64,000 bases of DNA, from assembly GCA_036250225.1 (NCBI GenBank), contig JAPZLL010000018.1:620001-684000 (forward strand). Reading direction: 5' to 3'. The position numbers and the translations under genes are program-made. The DNA is from Cercophora sp. LCS_1. Lineage: Eukaryota; Ascomycota; Sordariomycetes; Sordariales; Lasiosphaeriaceae. The notes below the pieces were generated by a model, which was not told the DNA's origin, did not search any database, and saw nothing but the letters and a program-made list of their open reading frames with translations. Below are positions 45,169 to 57,907 of this stretch, piece by piece. How positions within the stretch are numbered: position 1 is the stretch's first letter; each line of letters opens with the position of its first letter.

Positions 45169-46488
45169 CTACTGGGTGTCAACCACGGCACGGATGCAGT
45201 CGCCCTGCTTCATGATCTCGAAAGCCTGGTTGATCTCGGCCAGCTTCTTGCGGTGCGTGATGAACTCGTCTACCTTGAGCTTGCCGTCGAGGTAGTCCTG
45301 CACGAGACCGGGAAGCTGGCTGCGTCCCTTGACGCCACCAAAGGCGCATCCCTTCCACACACGGCCGGTGACGAGCTGGAATGCTATACGCATGTTAGCC
45401 TCGGGTCAGGAAATAAGGCGAAATGGGAACCTACGCCTCGTGGCGATCTCCTGGCCAGCGGCGGCCACGCCAATGATGATGCTCTGACCCCAACCCTTGT
45501 GGCACGCCTCGAGGGCGGCACGCATGACGCTCACGTTACCAGTGCAGTCAAAGGTGTAGTCGCAGCCGCCGTCGGTCAACTCAAGGAGCTTGTCAACAAC
45601 AGTCTGGCCCTCAGGGAGCTTGGTGGGGTTGACAAAGTCAGTAGCGCCAAACTTGCGAGCCCACTCTTCCTTGGCAGGGTTGACATCAACGACGATGATC
45701 TTGCCGGCCTTTTGGGAGACGGCACCCTGGACGACGCTGAGGCCGACGCAGCCGGCGCCGAAAACGGCAATGTTGCTCCCCTCCTCGACGTTGGCTGTTA
45801 TCCGCGCAGCGCCGTAGCCGGTGGTGATACCGCAGCCCAGCAAGCAGGTGCGGTCCTTGGGGGCGTCTTGCTGCACGGCAACGACCGAGATGTCGGCGAC
45901 AACGGTGTACTGGCTGAAGGTGGAGGTGCCCATGAAGTGCAGGATGTCCTGGCCACGGGCGCGGAAGCGCGAGGTGCCGTCGGGCATGACGCCCTTGCCC
46001 TGAGTGGCGCGGATCTTGCCGCAGAGGTTGGTCTTGCCAGACTTGCAGAACTTGCACTCGCCGCACTCGGGGGTGCTATTTACTTGTGTGAGTATATTCT
46101 GACGAGATGGTACTGTGGGGACATACTAGAGAGCAACGACGTGGTCGCCAACCTTGACGTTGGTCACACCCTCGCCAACCGACTCGACGACACCGGCACC
46201 CTCGTGTCCCAGGATGACGGGGAAGGCGCCCTCGGGGTCCTTGCCGGAGAGGGTGTAGGCGTCTGTGTGGCACACACCCGTATACTCGATCTTGATGCGG
46301 ACCTCGTGGGCCCGGGGCGGGAGGACCTCGACATCCTCGTAGCTAAGCTCCTGGCCGGGGCCCCAGGCGATGGCGGCCTTGCAGGTGATGATCTGGTGGT
46401 GTTTCACCCGAGTCAGCTGCCAGCCGGTGCATGGGATGAGGGGCTATCAACAAGCCCATGACCTCACCTGTCCTTCTGTCGACGCCAT
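45169..46488 (-). CDS. sfa1: S-(hydroxymethyl)glutathione dehydrogenase / class III alcohol dehydrogenase
   Basis: Four exons: 46488-46468, 46392-46127, 46075-45435, 45383-45169, giving 380 residues. The enzyme oxidises S-hydroxymethylglutathione (formaldehyde detoxification) with NAD and also reduces S-nitrosoglutathione in the cytosol. The catalytic zinc ligand is in TGVCHTDAYTLSG, then GHEGAGVVESVG; the structural zinc has four cysteines in CGECKFCKSGKTNLC. The NAD-binding loop is FGAGCVGLSVVQGA. The end FQLVTGRVWKGCAFGG and IRAVVDTQ are class III marks. The first exon is seven codons and follows a (AC)7 run by one base. The large frame on the opposite strand is only its antisense. Confidence 0.95.
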
Positions 46489-47935
46489 CGTGTGTGTGTG
46501 TGTTTAGGTCAATTGGCCTGCGACAAAAACCTCACAACGTGATTGTTCTTGTTTTGGGTTTGATTGCGGGAATGAATTGGAAGGTACAGAGCTGGCAATG
46601 GCCCTGCTTTTGCTTTGAAGCAAACAGAACAGACCAGCCCCTCATTCATCCTTTCCCCTCCCCCTCCAACGCGCAAAAGGTGGGGTTCTAGGAGAATGCC
46701 GGCAATCATGGTTTGATAGGCGATTGCTTATCCCTTGTCGCTGCCTATTTGCGCAGTATCAACGTGGGTCCTGCAGTATCTCAGAAGACTTTCGGCGACT
46801 TGTGCTCCATTATCGCTATGCGCTATTCAACACGCTATTACTAACAAACACTGCATTTCATATGTATCTCGGGAGTATTTGTCTGTGCAACCACCACGCG
46901 GCCGAACACTGCCTGGAAACAACCACTGCGCAGATAGCCTCGCCGCGCCCCGACCGCGCCAGTTTATCCTGACAGCCTCTTGGGGCTCGGTGATTTCGCG
47001 GCATCCCGTCCGTCCCCCTATTTTCCTCTCTCTCAGTTGCTTCAGACCAAGCCTTGACTGTGTTATCGTCTGGGCGGCTCGGCAGTTTTTGTCACAGCCG
47101 AGGGCATTTTCATGTCATCCCGATTTGGTCGCTATTACATTACGATAGCTGGCTGACAGCTATCGCGCGAGCACGGTGGAGAGCGTGTGGACACGCTGCG
47201 CTGACAGAGGGAATCGACAGAACGTTTGGCGATTGCAAGGCGATCTGTTTGTTGTTGTTGTTTGATGCCGCAATGACTACATACTGGACTTGGGAAACAG
47301 ACTCGGGTGGATATGTAAAACTAAAGACGCTGCTGATGCAAGGTGGGTTGGGGTGCAGCAAAGCAGACACCGTTTCATAAACGCTAGACTGGGCTGCCTT
47401 TGACGAGAAATGGCTTTCTGGCCTCAATCTTTCCAATTGGAGTTTGGGGAACGAGGATGCGCCAAAGTCTTGCACATCCGGGCCGTTCCCTCTTCGTTGG
47501 AAAGGCGGACGGACGGGTATATTATCCGAGCTGCGATGCCGCCTTGGTCGTCATCGCACGTCATTGTTCGACGATAAAATCACGGCAAGTTTTCAACATC
47601 AAGAAAGCGGTTCAGCTGTGTCACCTTCGTAGAGTGTAAAATAACCGGTATGACTCCTCGCCGAGCTCCCTTGCATCCGCCAGCCCTCTAAGCTGTTCTA
47701 AACCATGTGAGCAACCCTCCCACCGGGGGATCGGGTATAACCCGGACCTCAAACCCTCCGTCCCGTTCCGGGGGGGGAGGGGGACATGCCCGAGTCTTGG
47801 CGCCAAACTTTCATCCTCCCCGCCGAACGCCCCCGATCCGATTGCGTCGTCTCCGCCGCAACGCTCTTTCCTCCGTCCGCCACATCTACCTTGCCAACAA
47901 ACCCACCGAACCTAACCAAATACTCGTAAAGAAGA
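46489..47935. other. Gene-free interval between SFA1 and the DUF952 gene
   Basis: 1.45 kb between divergent starts, holding both promoters. A (GT)7 run is next to the SFA1 ATG (46490-46503). No gene seen. Confidence 0.5.
46490..46503 (-). repeat. (AC)7 run one base upstream of the SFA1 start
   Basis: On the coding strand ACACACACACACAC ends one base before ATG, so it lies in the leader. Confidence 0.85.
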
Positions 47936-48424
47936 ATGGAACCCCCCAACCCCCTCCCCCAATACGTCTACAAGATCACGCCAGCTGCACCGCCCAGCCC
48001 GATCCCCGAGAGTTACCCGCTCTCGGACCTGGACCGGAAGGATGGTTTCGTGCACCTGAGCGCAGCTTGGCAGGTGCGTTAGCTTGACTCCTCCCGCAAT
48101 GAGCATCGGGGAAGTTGGCCGATGGGTCACCACTTGACCACTTGCATGGTATCGGACAGACGCTAAACCAATGTGATGTGTTAGATCCCCATAACTGCAG
48201 ATCTGTTTTTCAAAGAGGATACCTCTTTTTACCTGCTGAAGCTGCGTCTGGCGAATTTTGAGGCTGGAAGCGTAAAGTGGGATGAAGTACCCGGGACGAA
48301 TGGATGTCCGCATTTATATGGCAATTTCGGGGGCAAGGATGTAGTTGATGTGAAAGAGGTTCGGAGAGGTGATGGAGAGACGTGGAGTGAGGCGTTGAAG
48401 AGCGAGGGGGAGTGGTTGGTTTAG
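47936..48424 (+). CDS. DUF952 family protein
   Basis: Two exons: 47936-48073 and 48185-48424, giving 125 residues. DUF952 proteins are small and widespread in bacteria and fungi; the biochemical role is not known. Marks are YVYKITPAA at the start, SDLDRKDGFVHLSAAWQIPITADLFF across the splice site, then LLKLRLANF, GCPHLYGNF and VKEVRRGDG. The junction is in phase 0 with a GTGCGT donor and TAG acceptor. Its stop lies 167 bp from the NUP85 stop on the other strand. Confidence 0.82.
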
Positions 48425-48590
48425 ATGGTAGGGACTCTTGGAGGGATTATTGGACTGACAGGGGAGATTGCACGGCAGAGGGGAATGAAAAGCACACCAA
48501 AACCAACAAACCAGGCTTTTGTATCCCGTTGACTAGTTACATTACCCGCACATGCGACGAGGTATCATTATACGACCGAAGCAAACCACA

Positions 48591-51500
48591 CTACCAAACA
48601 CTGCCATCTGCCTCGGCCAACCACAGACCTGCCAAATCCTTTGCCAGTCCAGATCTCAGTCTCCTCATGACGTCCTCGCCTGTCGTCTTGACGGACATTT
48701 GCTTCCTCCAGTCCCATCCCTTTTGCGCATTCTTGCCGGCCATCGATCCTGTGCCACCTGGCCCGAGGCTCTTATGGAGCTGGCTTATCAGGATTGAGCT
48801 ACCACCCAGCACATAACTCCCGCCCAAGCCTCCAGTGCTCTTCATCAGATCCGCCGGTGTTGACCCCTTCAGACCGCCGGGCACAGCAGCCAGCACCACC
48901 TGCAGGAACTCCTCGCAGGTGCTGTACACGCGGCTGCCAACCGCTTGCAGATCCTCGATGGCCTTGAGCATCACATCGATTTGATCCGGGTTAATAGCCG
49001 GCTCCTTGATGTGAACGCTCAGACTCTCAGGGTCGCTGACGAAAGCCGTTGCTTCGCCGAGCAGCGCGAGCAGAAAGTCTTCGCTGACGATGCCATCGCG
49101 TGATGGATCGTACAGGCCGCCACGGATGTTGTCGTCCGAGCTGGCAATGACGCTGACCAGGGCGGTGGCAGCCTGGTTGCGGGGACCGCCGGCGTCGCGG
49201 ATGTCGTAGAACTGACGGAGGGACGCATAACCACTGAGCATCTTGCCAAGAAGCTCGGCGGCCTCGAGATCTTGTGCGGCGAACGCCTCGAGCGTCGCGT
49301 TGCGGTCGTTGAGCAACCGACGCAAATGGTCGTCGAGATCAGCGGCCGGTGGATATGCTGTGGATTGAACAAGCGAGTACGAGATGAGGAGGTTCATGAC
49401 CTCGCGGACCTTGCTCGGGCGATGAGCAAGGGCGTAGTACCACATTGCCTCGCCGTAGCGGTGGGAGTCGCGTTTGAGGATTTCACCAAATGTCTAGGGA
49501 CGTTAGCACTATCTTCCTGCTGCCCAAGTTGTCAACTTACCTCAGCTGTCTCCTCCGCAAAGGGAATCATCCCCAATCCGTTGAGCAAGGTCCACACCTT
49601 GTCCACCGTTACGCTGGAGTCGGCATGGAGCCCTTCGAGCAGGTGCTTGACCAGCTCACCAACCATTTCCTCAGACCTCTCGGGCGAGTCGACCCGTCCC
49701 AGCACATTGATCGCTAGCTCCCAGCCACTTTTCGACGCAGCACTCTTGTCCTTGACCATGGAGAACTCGTCGTAATCCGCTAGCGCTTGTGCATACTGAA
49801 CCAACGTGCTGTCTTTGATGCCGTCAACCTCGTCCGGAGAGCCCGGATCCATCCCGAGAACCTCAAGGTCATCCATATCGAGATCCTCCAACCCGAGAAC
49901 ATTGCCGGCATTATGGGGAGGCAACCATCGGCCAAGGGACGCAATCTCGGCCACCGAGGACGCAACAGGAAGCGACCACCCTCGGAGGATACCGATGACG
50001 GCCTTGATATTATCCTCAAAAATACACGCCATGCCAATTTCAAGCGGGCTCTTGGAGTTGTAGTGAAAGTCCGAATCCAGGGCGTCGTGGAACGCCCTGG
50101 CCAACCTGTCAAGGTAGTTCTCCGTCTCCGAGATGCCCCGGGACAGTACAATGGCCCGTGACCTGGACATGGCGAGACTCATCCCCTTATCGTTGCGCTG
50201 CTCATCCCACCACCCAAAAAGACCGATGGTAGCCTCGCACCAGTCCTGAGCGGTGGCCATGACTGCCGACTTGACACCGAGGATGATCTTGAAAATGACG
50301 TTCAAGTTCTCGTAAATCTCCCACGGGACCTGGCTCTCGGCACGCCTGGCCATATCTGTCAGAGAGGCACGATTCCGGGATGTCGCAAACTGTGATCCAC
50401 CTTCCTTGCCCTCGGCAAAGCGCTTGAGGTTGTCGAGTGCGCCTTGTGCTCGAACTCGGAACAGAGTCCACTCGCTGCTCCAAATCTCCCAGTTGTCTTG
50501 ATACGCGGGAGAGCTCTCCAGCGCGGCAATCGTCTCCTCCACTGCTTGCTGAACGTTTGCCAGAGCCTGGCCGGTATAAGAGTACTGGCCGCTGCGCTTG
50601 ACTTGGCCCCATCCCGCTTGACGCAAAAGCTTGACAGCCTCGACAACTTTGCCTCGGAGCAGCGCAATAAAGACCGACTCCCAGTAAAGTCCGTGACAAG
50701 CCGGGCTTGGTCGGTGTCGCAAGACGTCCTCAATCTGTCCGGCATAGAGGTTGTGGTTCTCATCGAGCCACCTAAACAGCGTACCCGGCAATGGCTCCTG
50801 CCTGGCTTGCCCTTCATCATCATACCTACTGTGATGAACTTGCAACGCCAGATTCGCCAGATAGTTCGCCTTCTCAAAGTCGCTCGCGTGTGGCCCGGGA
50901 CCAATCTCAGCAACGTACTCCTCCTCTGGCTGAGGCAGCTTGTCGACATAGCCCTGCCACAGTTTCGCAACCTTGCCGGCAACCGTTGCCAAGGTGTCCT
51001 CCAGCTTCTCGTCATCCTCCGACTCTCCGACGCCATCGTCATACAAGCGATTGATCATGGCCTCAGTCCCGAGAATAACCTGCGGCGGCTCCGTCAACTC
51101 AGCCGTTCCCATTTGTCGATACGCATCCTTCGCCAAAGCCGCAACCCGATGATCCCTCCGTCTCGCCGCGCCAGCCTGCATCGCCGAAGCCCGATAGATA
51201 TCCTCCGCCTCCCTGCGCACGCGCTCCGTCGCAGCAGGGGTGTTGAGCATCATCAAATCCGACTCATCCCCAACCCCGCGTCCCTTGGTCTCCATACCAA
51301 GCCACATATCTGCATCGTAGTCGTCCCTTTCCGTCCCCTCATAACTCTCATCGTCATCATCATCCTCGGGCACCTCAAAACTCCCACCACCACCACCACC
51401 ACCACCACCCACACCTCTCTTAGGCGGCACATATACCTCATCCTCCTCCTCATCTCCATCCGCAGCCAAAACACTATGACTCAAATTCGACCTCCCCCTC

Positions 51501-51865
51501 ACAATCGATCTACCAAGCGGCGCACTCCCTCTTCCACCACCAGACGAAAACAGCGTCTTAGTAGGCCCCGTCGCCCCCCCAAAAAGAGGCTGCTTCCCAC
51601 CACCCGTACCGCCCGTAGTCGTCATCCCACGCATCATGGAGCTCCCCAGGAACGAATCCGACGGCGCACCAGCAGGCGTAAAGCTCCCAACAGAACTAGG
51701 CGGCGGACCGGCGGGTGTAGTCGACGGTTCGTTGAGCGAGCTGAATGAGAACGGATTCGGAGCCTGCGAGCGATTGTAGGAACCGCTGCCGCCGCGATGA
51801 GAGGATCGGTCCGGCGTCGAGGGCGGGGAGGAACTACCTCCGGGAACTTGGAATCGGGACGACAT
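48591..51865 (-). CDS. nup85: Nucleoporin NUP85 (Y-complex subunit)
   Basis: Two exons: 51865-49541 and 49493-48591, giving 1075 residues. Nup85 is a helical-solenoid member of the Nup84/Nup107 scaffold of the nuclear pore. The N-terminal 200 residues are low-complexity with FG-like bits (PNPFSFSS, LFGG), an acidic stretch and an eight- to nine-residue Gly run coded by a CCA/GGT microsatellite. The solenoid begins near residue 220; LFRWLDENHNLYAGQIEDVLRH and LYWESVFIALLRGKVVEAVKLL match the Nup85 family. The single intron lies near three-quarters of the coding region. The start MSSRFQVPGG was taken instead of an ATG 19 codons upstream because many fungal homologues begin with such a Ser/Gly-rich tail. 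Confidence 0.8.
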
Positions 51866-52804
51866 TGTGCGTGCTTGGTAATTATCGTCGAGTCGTGCAG
51901 GATGGAGAAAATCGATGTACAAGGTTTGGTTTTGGCTGCGCGCAAGGCGCGCGGGTCGGCGTCTTCTCGTGCGCTCACGAGGAAATTAGGGAGCGCGCTG
52001 CCAATTGGTGCGACGGTTTGGTGTTACTTCTCGTAGACTTCTTCGGGTGTGGGGGGAAAAGACTGTCGTGACGTGGTTGTTGTGAGGGTTGGGTTGGTTT
52101 GCGAGTTCTAGGAACAAGAATTGGGAAGCTTCTGTTGCTGGCACTGATGCTTGGGTGGACGCGACTTTTTTCTGGGGAAAGCGCGCCGCGGCAACTTCCG
52201 TTGCGGCTGTTGCGGCTGGGAGCTCACCACCCCACTGATCGCACATTTATCAAAGCTCGAGATCACCGCGGGGACCACCTCACCCAATGCTGAGGGAGAA
52301 GTTTGTATGGGATTAGAATGAACTACTGTGGACGACAATGAGTAGCCTGGGGACAAGTCAGAGCCAATTCCTGATCACTTACGTTGCTGCCCATTTCCCT
52401 GCACACTACTATCTAGAGGCACTGATATCCATTTCACAAACTCCATTCACAAGGGATAGCATCAAGTGCAACGCGGTTGATTGACCTCACGAAACAGGTG
52501 CTACATCTCTCCTCTTCCCGCTCCCCTACCCTCTCCACCCTCCGTATCCGTCGCTATGACCTAAGGACTACCTCATCGAATGGCTAGGAAAATACATGAC
52601 GCCAATTCTTATGCCCAAATTTTCTTCAGGGATACATCCACATGACACATTATGTATAGACTGGTAAACTAAAACAAAGGAAAGCGTAGTGTAGCGCATC
52701 GTGCAGTAGAGGGTATTTCACAGTAAAAGCAATTTCATGGCAAACCGCATCTCCAACCAGAAAGAGGAACAAGGACGTCTCTGTGTCTCCCTCAATGATT
52801 TCGT
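51866..52804. other. NUP85 promoter and 3' region of the BOI-type gene
   Basis: 939 bp. No supported gene. The half next to 52804 is AT-richer and looks like a 3' untranslated region. Confidence 0.5.
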
Positions 52805-55800
52805 CTAAGCGCTCTGAGGAAGAATGGAGATGTCCTTGTCGGGCCCAAAGCTGAAGCCTCGGGAGCGGGCACTCTCGACCTGTTGAAGCCCGAGCTTCTC
52901 GAGCCCCGAAACACCGCTGTCTTTCTCGCCGTAGAGGATCCCTAGACCGCTCTTGTCCGCCTTCTTCTCGCTGACATCGTCGTCGTCGAGATTCATTAGA
53001 GCCGGCGGTCGGTGACGCATTTGGCGGGCCTTGGCCAGTGATATTGTCTTTTGCTGGTACGTCGTTGTGATGGCTTGCGTATCATCGCGATCAATAGTCG
53101 CTTTCATGAGGGCCGCCATCCACAACCTGCCCTGCTTGATGTTGGGCACCGCGAAATAATGTACAGTGGGCTTGGTGAAGTTGACTGCCCGCGAGAGCCC
53201 AGCACGCGGAGGTACAAGCTTGAAGATGAATATCGAGTCCGACTCCTTGATGGGGTCGCGCTCGGCTTCCGTCGCTGCAAGAGTGGGCACGTTGCTTCCG
53301 GCAGGAATTGCTGGCGAGTTGCCAGCTCCGGTCAGCGTTGCGTGGAGGCCGGTTAGTCGTTCGTTATCGGCGGGGAGAACACGGTGGAACGAAATATCGA
53401 TGAGCCCTCTTTCTTGGTCATCGTCCTCCGAGTAGTAGTACGCCAGCCGCCTGCCCTTCAACACAAAGAGCCGGGGTTTCCACGTTGTCATCAGGTTGGC
53501 GCTCCGCTTCTTCATCCAGCCGCTGTAGTCAGCATCCACAATGGCTTCCCTCGGCGAAATCTTTTGAAGTCCACGCGTGTATGCACTCGTCTCCTTCTTG
53601 GTCTTCTTCCGACTCCCACGGCTGGCCGCCGTGGTTGCCGTGCTCGGGCTCTTCGCCGCATCAGGGGAGTCAAGTTCAAAGCTCGGCCCCGCGGACGGAG
53701 TGCTAGATCCCGTGCGTGATGGCGAATACACCGGCGAATCTTTGAGTGGGGAGTCAACAGGAGAAGCCACCAGTTTTCGCTCCGTGCCCGTGACCGCATC
53801 AGAGGCAGCCCTCAGGCCAAGACCGTTCCGCAGGACCATACCGACGTTGAAGTCAGGGTGGTTCACCTGGCTGAGGCGCTTGATGGCAGTCGCTGCCTTA
53901 GGGGACGATCTAGACACGTCTGGAGAGCCGTCGAGTTTGGTGACTGTGGGAGGCCCGTTATCTATTGCTGGAGCTGTAAAACGAATCGAGTCGGCTGTGG
54001 CATTGGACGCAGTGCGCCTAGCATTGAGACCGTAGTATCTCTGAGCGGCGGGCGACACGGGAGCGGCGGGATCGCGCACCGAGTCGACGCTACCGAACCT
54101 CGAATGCCTCGAAAGAGCAGTCGCGCTTCTAACCCGCTGTTCTTCCGCGTAGCTCGCCTTTGGTGAGCCTGGTACGCCACTATCTCGCTTCCGCAACACG
54201 TTACGTCGCCGAGGATCAGCGTCGGTGCCAGAAAAATACCCTCGTTCCAGATCCACGGCCGAATCCTGGAGCCCGTTTTCCTGTGTCGTCCCGTCCTGAA
54301 TCCCGGCGGATGACTGAGGGCGCGGCACGTAAGCGGAGGCCGTGGCGCTGCCAAGGGTCCAGTTACGGTCAAAAGAGGGCTGCTTCTTATGCACCGTATC
54401 CTGCTGCTGCTGAGGAAAGGACCCACTCGACATCAGCTTGGGAGTGGCATTGGTCGTCGTGATGGACGGTGTGGTTACGCGGAAATCGGTCGACGAGTGG
54501 CGGCGCGAGTGGTGCAAATCTCGGATCGATGCAGCAGAAGGCCGTTTGTCGTGAAACGTCCGCGTTGGGCTGTCAATAAGAGGGGAAATTGGAGAGACCG
54601 GCATCGTGGGCTCAAGTTTGGGCGTTTGCGATAGCCTTTTCGTTTGTAGCGACAGGGTTCGGTTTTCGGTTGGCGTGAAGCCTCGAGCGGAACTCGTCAT
54701 CGTGTTCGTCCTGCTTCTGCTCTTTGCCTCCGATCCAGCCTCGCTACCGTACGATTGCGTGGTCCGACGACCACCAACTCCATTCACTTCGTCCTGGAGG
54801 TACTTGATCTTCTGCCATGTTTTCAGCCTCCGCCCAACGGACCCGAGATCAAAAGCCTTGATAAAGAGCGAAGTTTGATCCATGCCCAATAGCACCTCGC
54901 CAGTGATTTCCTGGTCTCGGAAGACTTCGCAGTGATGCTTTTCTACACCGGCCGTGAAAAGGTACTCTGCAACTTGATCGGCGTTCCACGATTCGACTTC
55001 GATGCGAGAGTGGCCCCCCTCCTCTTCCTCGTCTGTTTCCTCGCCCTGGATGTACGAAATGCGGTGGTCGATATGGGAGCTGTATTCACTTCCAGAGTCC
55101 GTCGCTCTTCCATTTCCATGGGGCGAATTCAACTCTGTCATATGCTCTTCGATCACGTTTAGGGTCTCGTGAAGCACATGGCTGTCTGTACTCGAGTTCA
55201 CGCGCCCCCCAAACCCTCCAGACCCAGACACAGACTGCTGACTGGACGAAAACGAGGACGGCGGCGCCCCACTGGTTACCGTGGTCGATTTAAACGAACT
55301 TAGCGGGAGGGTTGAGGGGGTGGGATCTGGCATCTGGTGAACCTTGTTCTGCTCGGCCGGGAAACTCGACGTCGTTTGCTCGTTCGCCACCTCGGCAAGG
55401 GGTGCGAGACTAGGGGGTCTCTTTAGCGTTGATGAGGTCGGCGTCGAAACTGCGGCTCTTGGTGCGGGTCGTGTATATACTGTGAATGTCAGCCAGCGAT
55501 GTTGTCTCCAGGATCTTTCATACCTTCTGGGAAGAGGCCGCTGTTCCCATTGACCAAGTGCTTGCCCAAAAACCAGCCGTCTCCGAATTCATCATCGCGC
55601 TCAATCAATTCCACGCGGTCCCCCTTTGCCAGACTCAGCTCGTCAGAACTTCTCGCTTGAAAGTCATCTGAAGCAAACACTTGTCAGTATGCAATCTCCC
55701 GTAGCCATGGCATCGTGGCTCCTCTGAGCGCCTAGAGCCGTTTGCACGACTCAATCGGCGGAGGAGCAAACGAGAGCGGGGGACGGAAAACAAGGCCGAC

Positions 55801-55859
55801 TCACGAATGACCATCAAAATGTCGCCCACTTCGGGCTTGGATGAACCTAGGGCCGCCAT
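52805..55859 (-). CDS. BOI1/BOI2-like polarity protein (SH3, SAM and PH domains)
   Basis: Three exons: 55859-55805, 55667-55524, 55479-52805, giving 957 residues. Boi proteins link Cdc42/formin signalling to exocytosis at growth sites on the plasma membrane. The SH3 domain is split by both introns (residues about 10-70, with VIHDFQARSSDELSL, GWFLGK and NGNSGLFPE). The SAM domain follows at about 230-300 (WNADQVAEYLFTAGVEKH). A long Ser/Pro-rich disordered middle with the Cdk-like SP/TP sites leads to the PH domain at about 712-860 (SGWMKKRSANLMTTWKPRLFVLKGRRLAYYY). This SH3-SAM-PH order is diagnostic. Its first ATG lies inside a longer upstream frame; MAALGSS fits the domain border best. Confidence 0.87.
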
Positions 55860-57907
55860 CTCTTTCGCATCAGCAGCAGCGATTAAACTGCACCCCGTTG
55901 TCTGTGGTGAAAAGAGGAAACGAGCGGAATCAGTCGTGGCCTGCTGTGGCTGTCGCGGGCTTTCTGCCGTTGCAGGACGGGAACGACGACGGCAACAGAT
56001 CGCCAAACCAAATGGCAAACGAGTCTCGGTCCGACGTCAAACAAATTATGGGTCGCCCGAGGGCCACCGTCTGTCTTGTTTTCTCGATTCGAAAAACAAG
56101 CAGCCGACCGGGGAAAAAAATTCAAGGCGATCGGATCTCGATTCTGGAAGGAGCGGCCAAAGGCGCTCCGTCGGATCCTTGAACCTGGGATGCACGGAAA
56201 GGTGTTTAAAAAAAACGAGCAGGATATGTAGTCTAGCGGCGCCTCAGCCGTTCCTCCCCATGATCTGGCTGGTCGGCTGCAGAGCGTTGAACGGGTATTT
56301 CCAGGGTCGAGGTTGGGCCTCTCTTTGGTTCTTGTGTTGCCCGAGGTCGCATGCACGTTGGGGCACGGTGCAGGTTCGTGGCAGGCGTTGTGAGGGCGAT
56401 CGGGGCTGGGGAAGCCGCGAAGAGTTCGGCAGCGCAATGGATCGGTTCCGGGTGCTGATTGGGGGGGTAATAAACACGCGCGGAGGTGCGTGGAATCCCG
56501 TTATTGGGTCAATGGACGGGCCACCGCAGAAAGGGACACGGCGGCGGCGGATAGAGAAATTGGGGAGGCAGCGTAGGAAGCACGTTGGAGACGCCGGCAG
56601 TCGAGAGCACCCTCGGGAGCGAAGATGGGAAGGGTATCTCGGCAAGTGGTTGACTGACTTGCTGGGATGAAGCCGATGTTGCCTACCCCTAACAATTCCG
56701 AACAGCTCAAGTCCAACGGCCGGCGAAGGTGCGTGTTTTTAGGAGTGATCCCGCCTTCCCTTGGGAAGAATGTGGAAACCCTTCAGGTTATCAAAGTTTT
56801 GGGGCGACAACAGGGCAGCGTCCGGCCGGGCTAGTGGTGCAGGGGTTGCTTGCTGGTGAGTGCGCGATGGCGCATGGCTGGATCTCACTGTCTGTCCTTT
56901 TCTCCTCGCATCCGCAAATCCCACGCTGGCAAAGCCGTGATGCTCCTCGTCTCGTTGCTATTGCCAGACGGCGAGCTCTCCAATTAAAGCTGCGTCTACC
57001 AAGGTGTCATTTTCAAATGCAAACAAGGAAGGCCCTTTGGTGAAAATAGAAGCTGCCTCCCATTCCTGGCGGGCCTCTCTCGGCGCTATGATAGGTCGAA
57101 CCACGGGCGCGAATTCGTGATTCTGGAAGCGCGGACCACCATCCCACCTCATCGCATCGCATGGAAAACCGGCGCTATGGCGAGCATCTTGGCAGCATGT
57201 CTGCTCTGTCCCGCCCCGGCCTCCCAGCCTGTCCCGTGCAGCGCAACCGCAACCGCCCTGCAGGGGGCCGGCATGCGTGAGAACACTCGGATCCGAAAGG
57301 CCGTCACGGCGTCGGGCACACGAGAAGAGGCTTTCCGGCTTATCTTTGCCTCTGACGGCACACCTGGTGACCCATCACCCGTCATTTCTCCATCCCAAAC
57401 ATGACGGGGCGGGCTGAACGATGAGCTGGCTTGACTCGGATAGCCTAGGACTGACGTCCACCACAATGCAAGCCTGCCAAGGAAGCATCGCGGATATGGC
57501 GACGTATCGGATAACCGACGCCCAATTGAGAACGGGCATGGCAATGACTTTGCTATCGTGAAACATTCGACTGACAGCCAAAGGTCGAGAAGAACATTGA
57601 TCCAACAGCTGAGCATCCATTCTCACATGGCGCACATCTCCCGTCCCCCCCGCATCCAGCCTGCCTCCGCTAGCAGCCCAGCTAGCACGCACCCCTCCAG
57701 TTTGGTCTGGACCCCAGTCCGAAGCTTGACCTCGGCATCTTTTGGCTCCCTTGATGGAATCCGACCGCTCCGCTTATACACATGCGGGAAACTATAAACC
57801 TCGACAACTGTGCATTGTACTATCACTCGTTGTTATACTTGCCATTTTCTTTGTGATCCTCGACAGGCAGTTCCAGTCGTTGACAGCGAATCCACCAGAA
57901 CGAAAAC
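55860..57907. other. Gene-free interval between the BOI-type gene and ECH1
   Basis: 2.0 kb between divergent starts. No supported gene. An upstream frame at 57742-58035 (hydrophobic segment LCIVLSLVVILAIFFVIL) overlaps the ECH1 start out of frame. Confidence 0.45.

Noticed and set aside
45160..46461. 433-codon plus-strand open frame rich in Ala, Leu, Gly, Asp
   Set aside because: Antisense shadow of SFA1, which has full catalytic motifs and consistent introns.
50444..51748. 434-codon plus-strand open frame
   Set aside because: Antisense of NUP85; Arg/Thr/Pro-rich low-complexity end reflects the Gly run and disordered tail on the true strand.
52805..55390. GTG-opened frame taken as a complete protein
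   Set aside because: It is only the large third exon of the BOI-type gene; the SH3 domain lies in upstream exons that join in phase.
55807..56670. 287-codon plus-strand frame
   Set aside because: Arg/Gly-rich, overlaps the first BOI-type exon in antisense, no recognisable domain or good codon use.
57061..57080. GGTTCGACC on the minus strand as a tRNA B-box
   Set aside because: The downstream CC of the B-box is missing and there is no A-box at the right distance.
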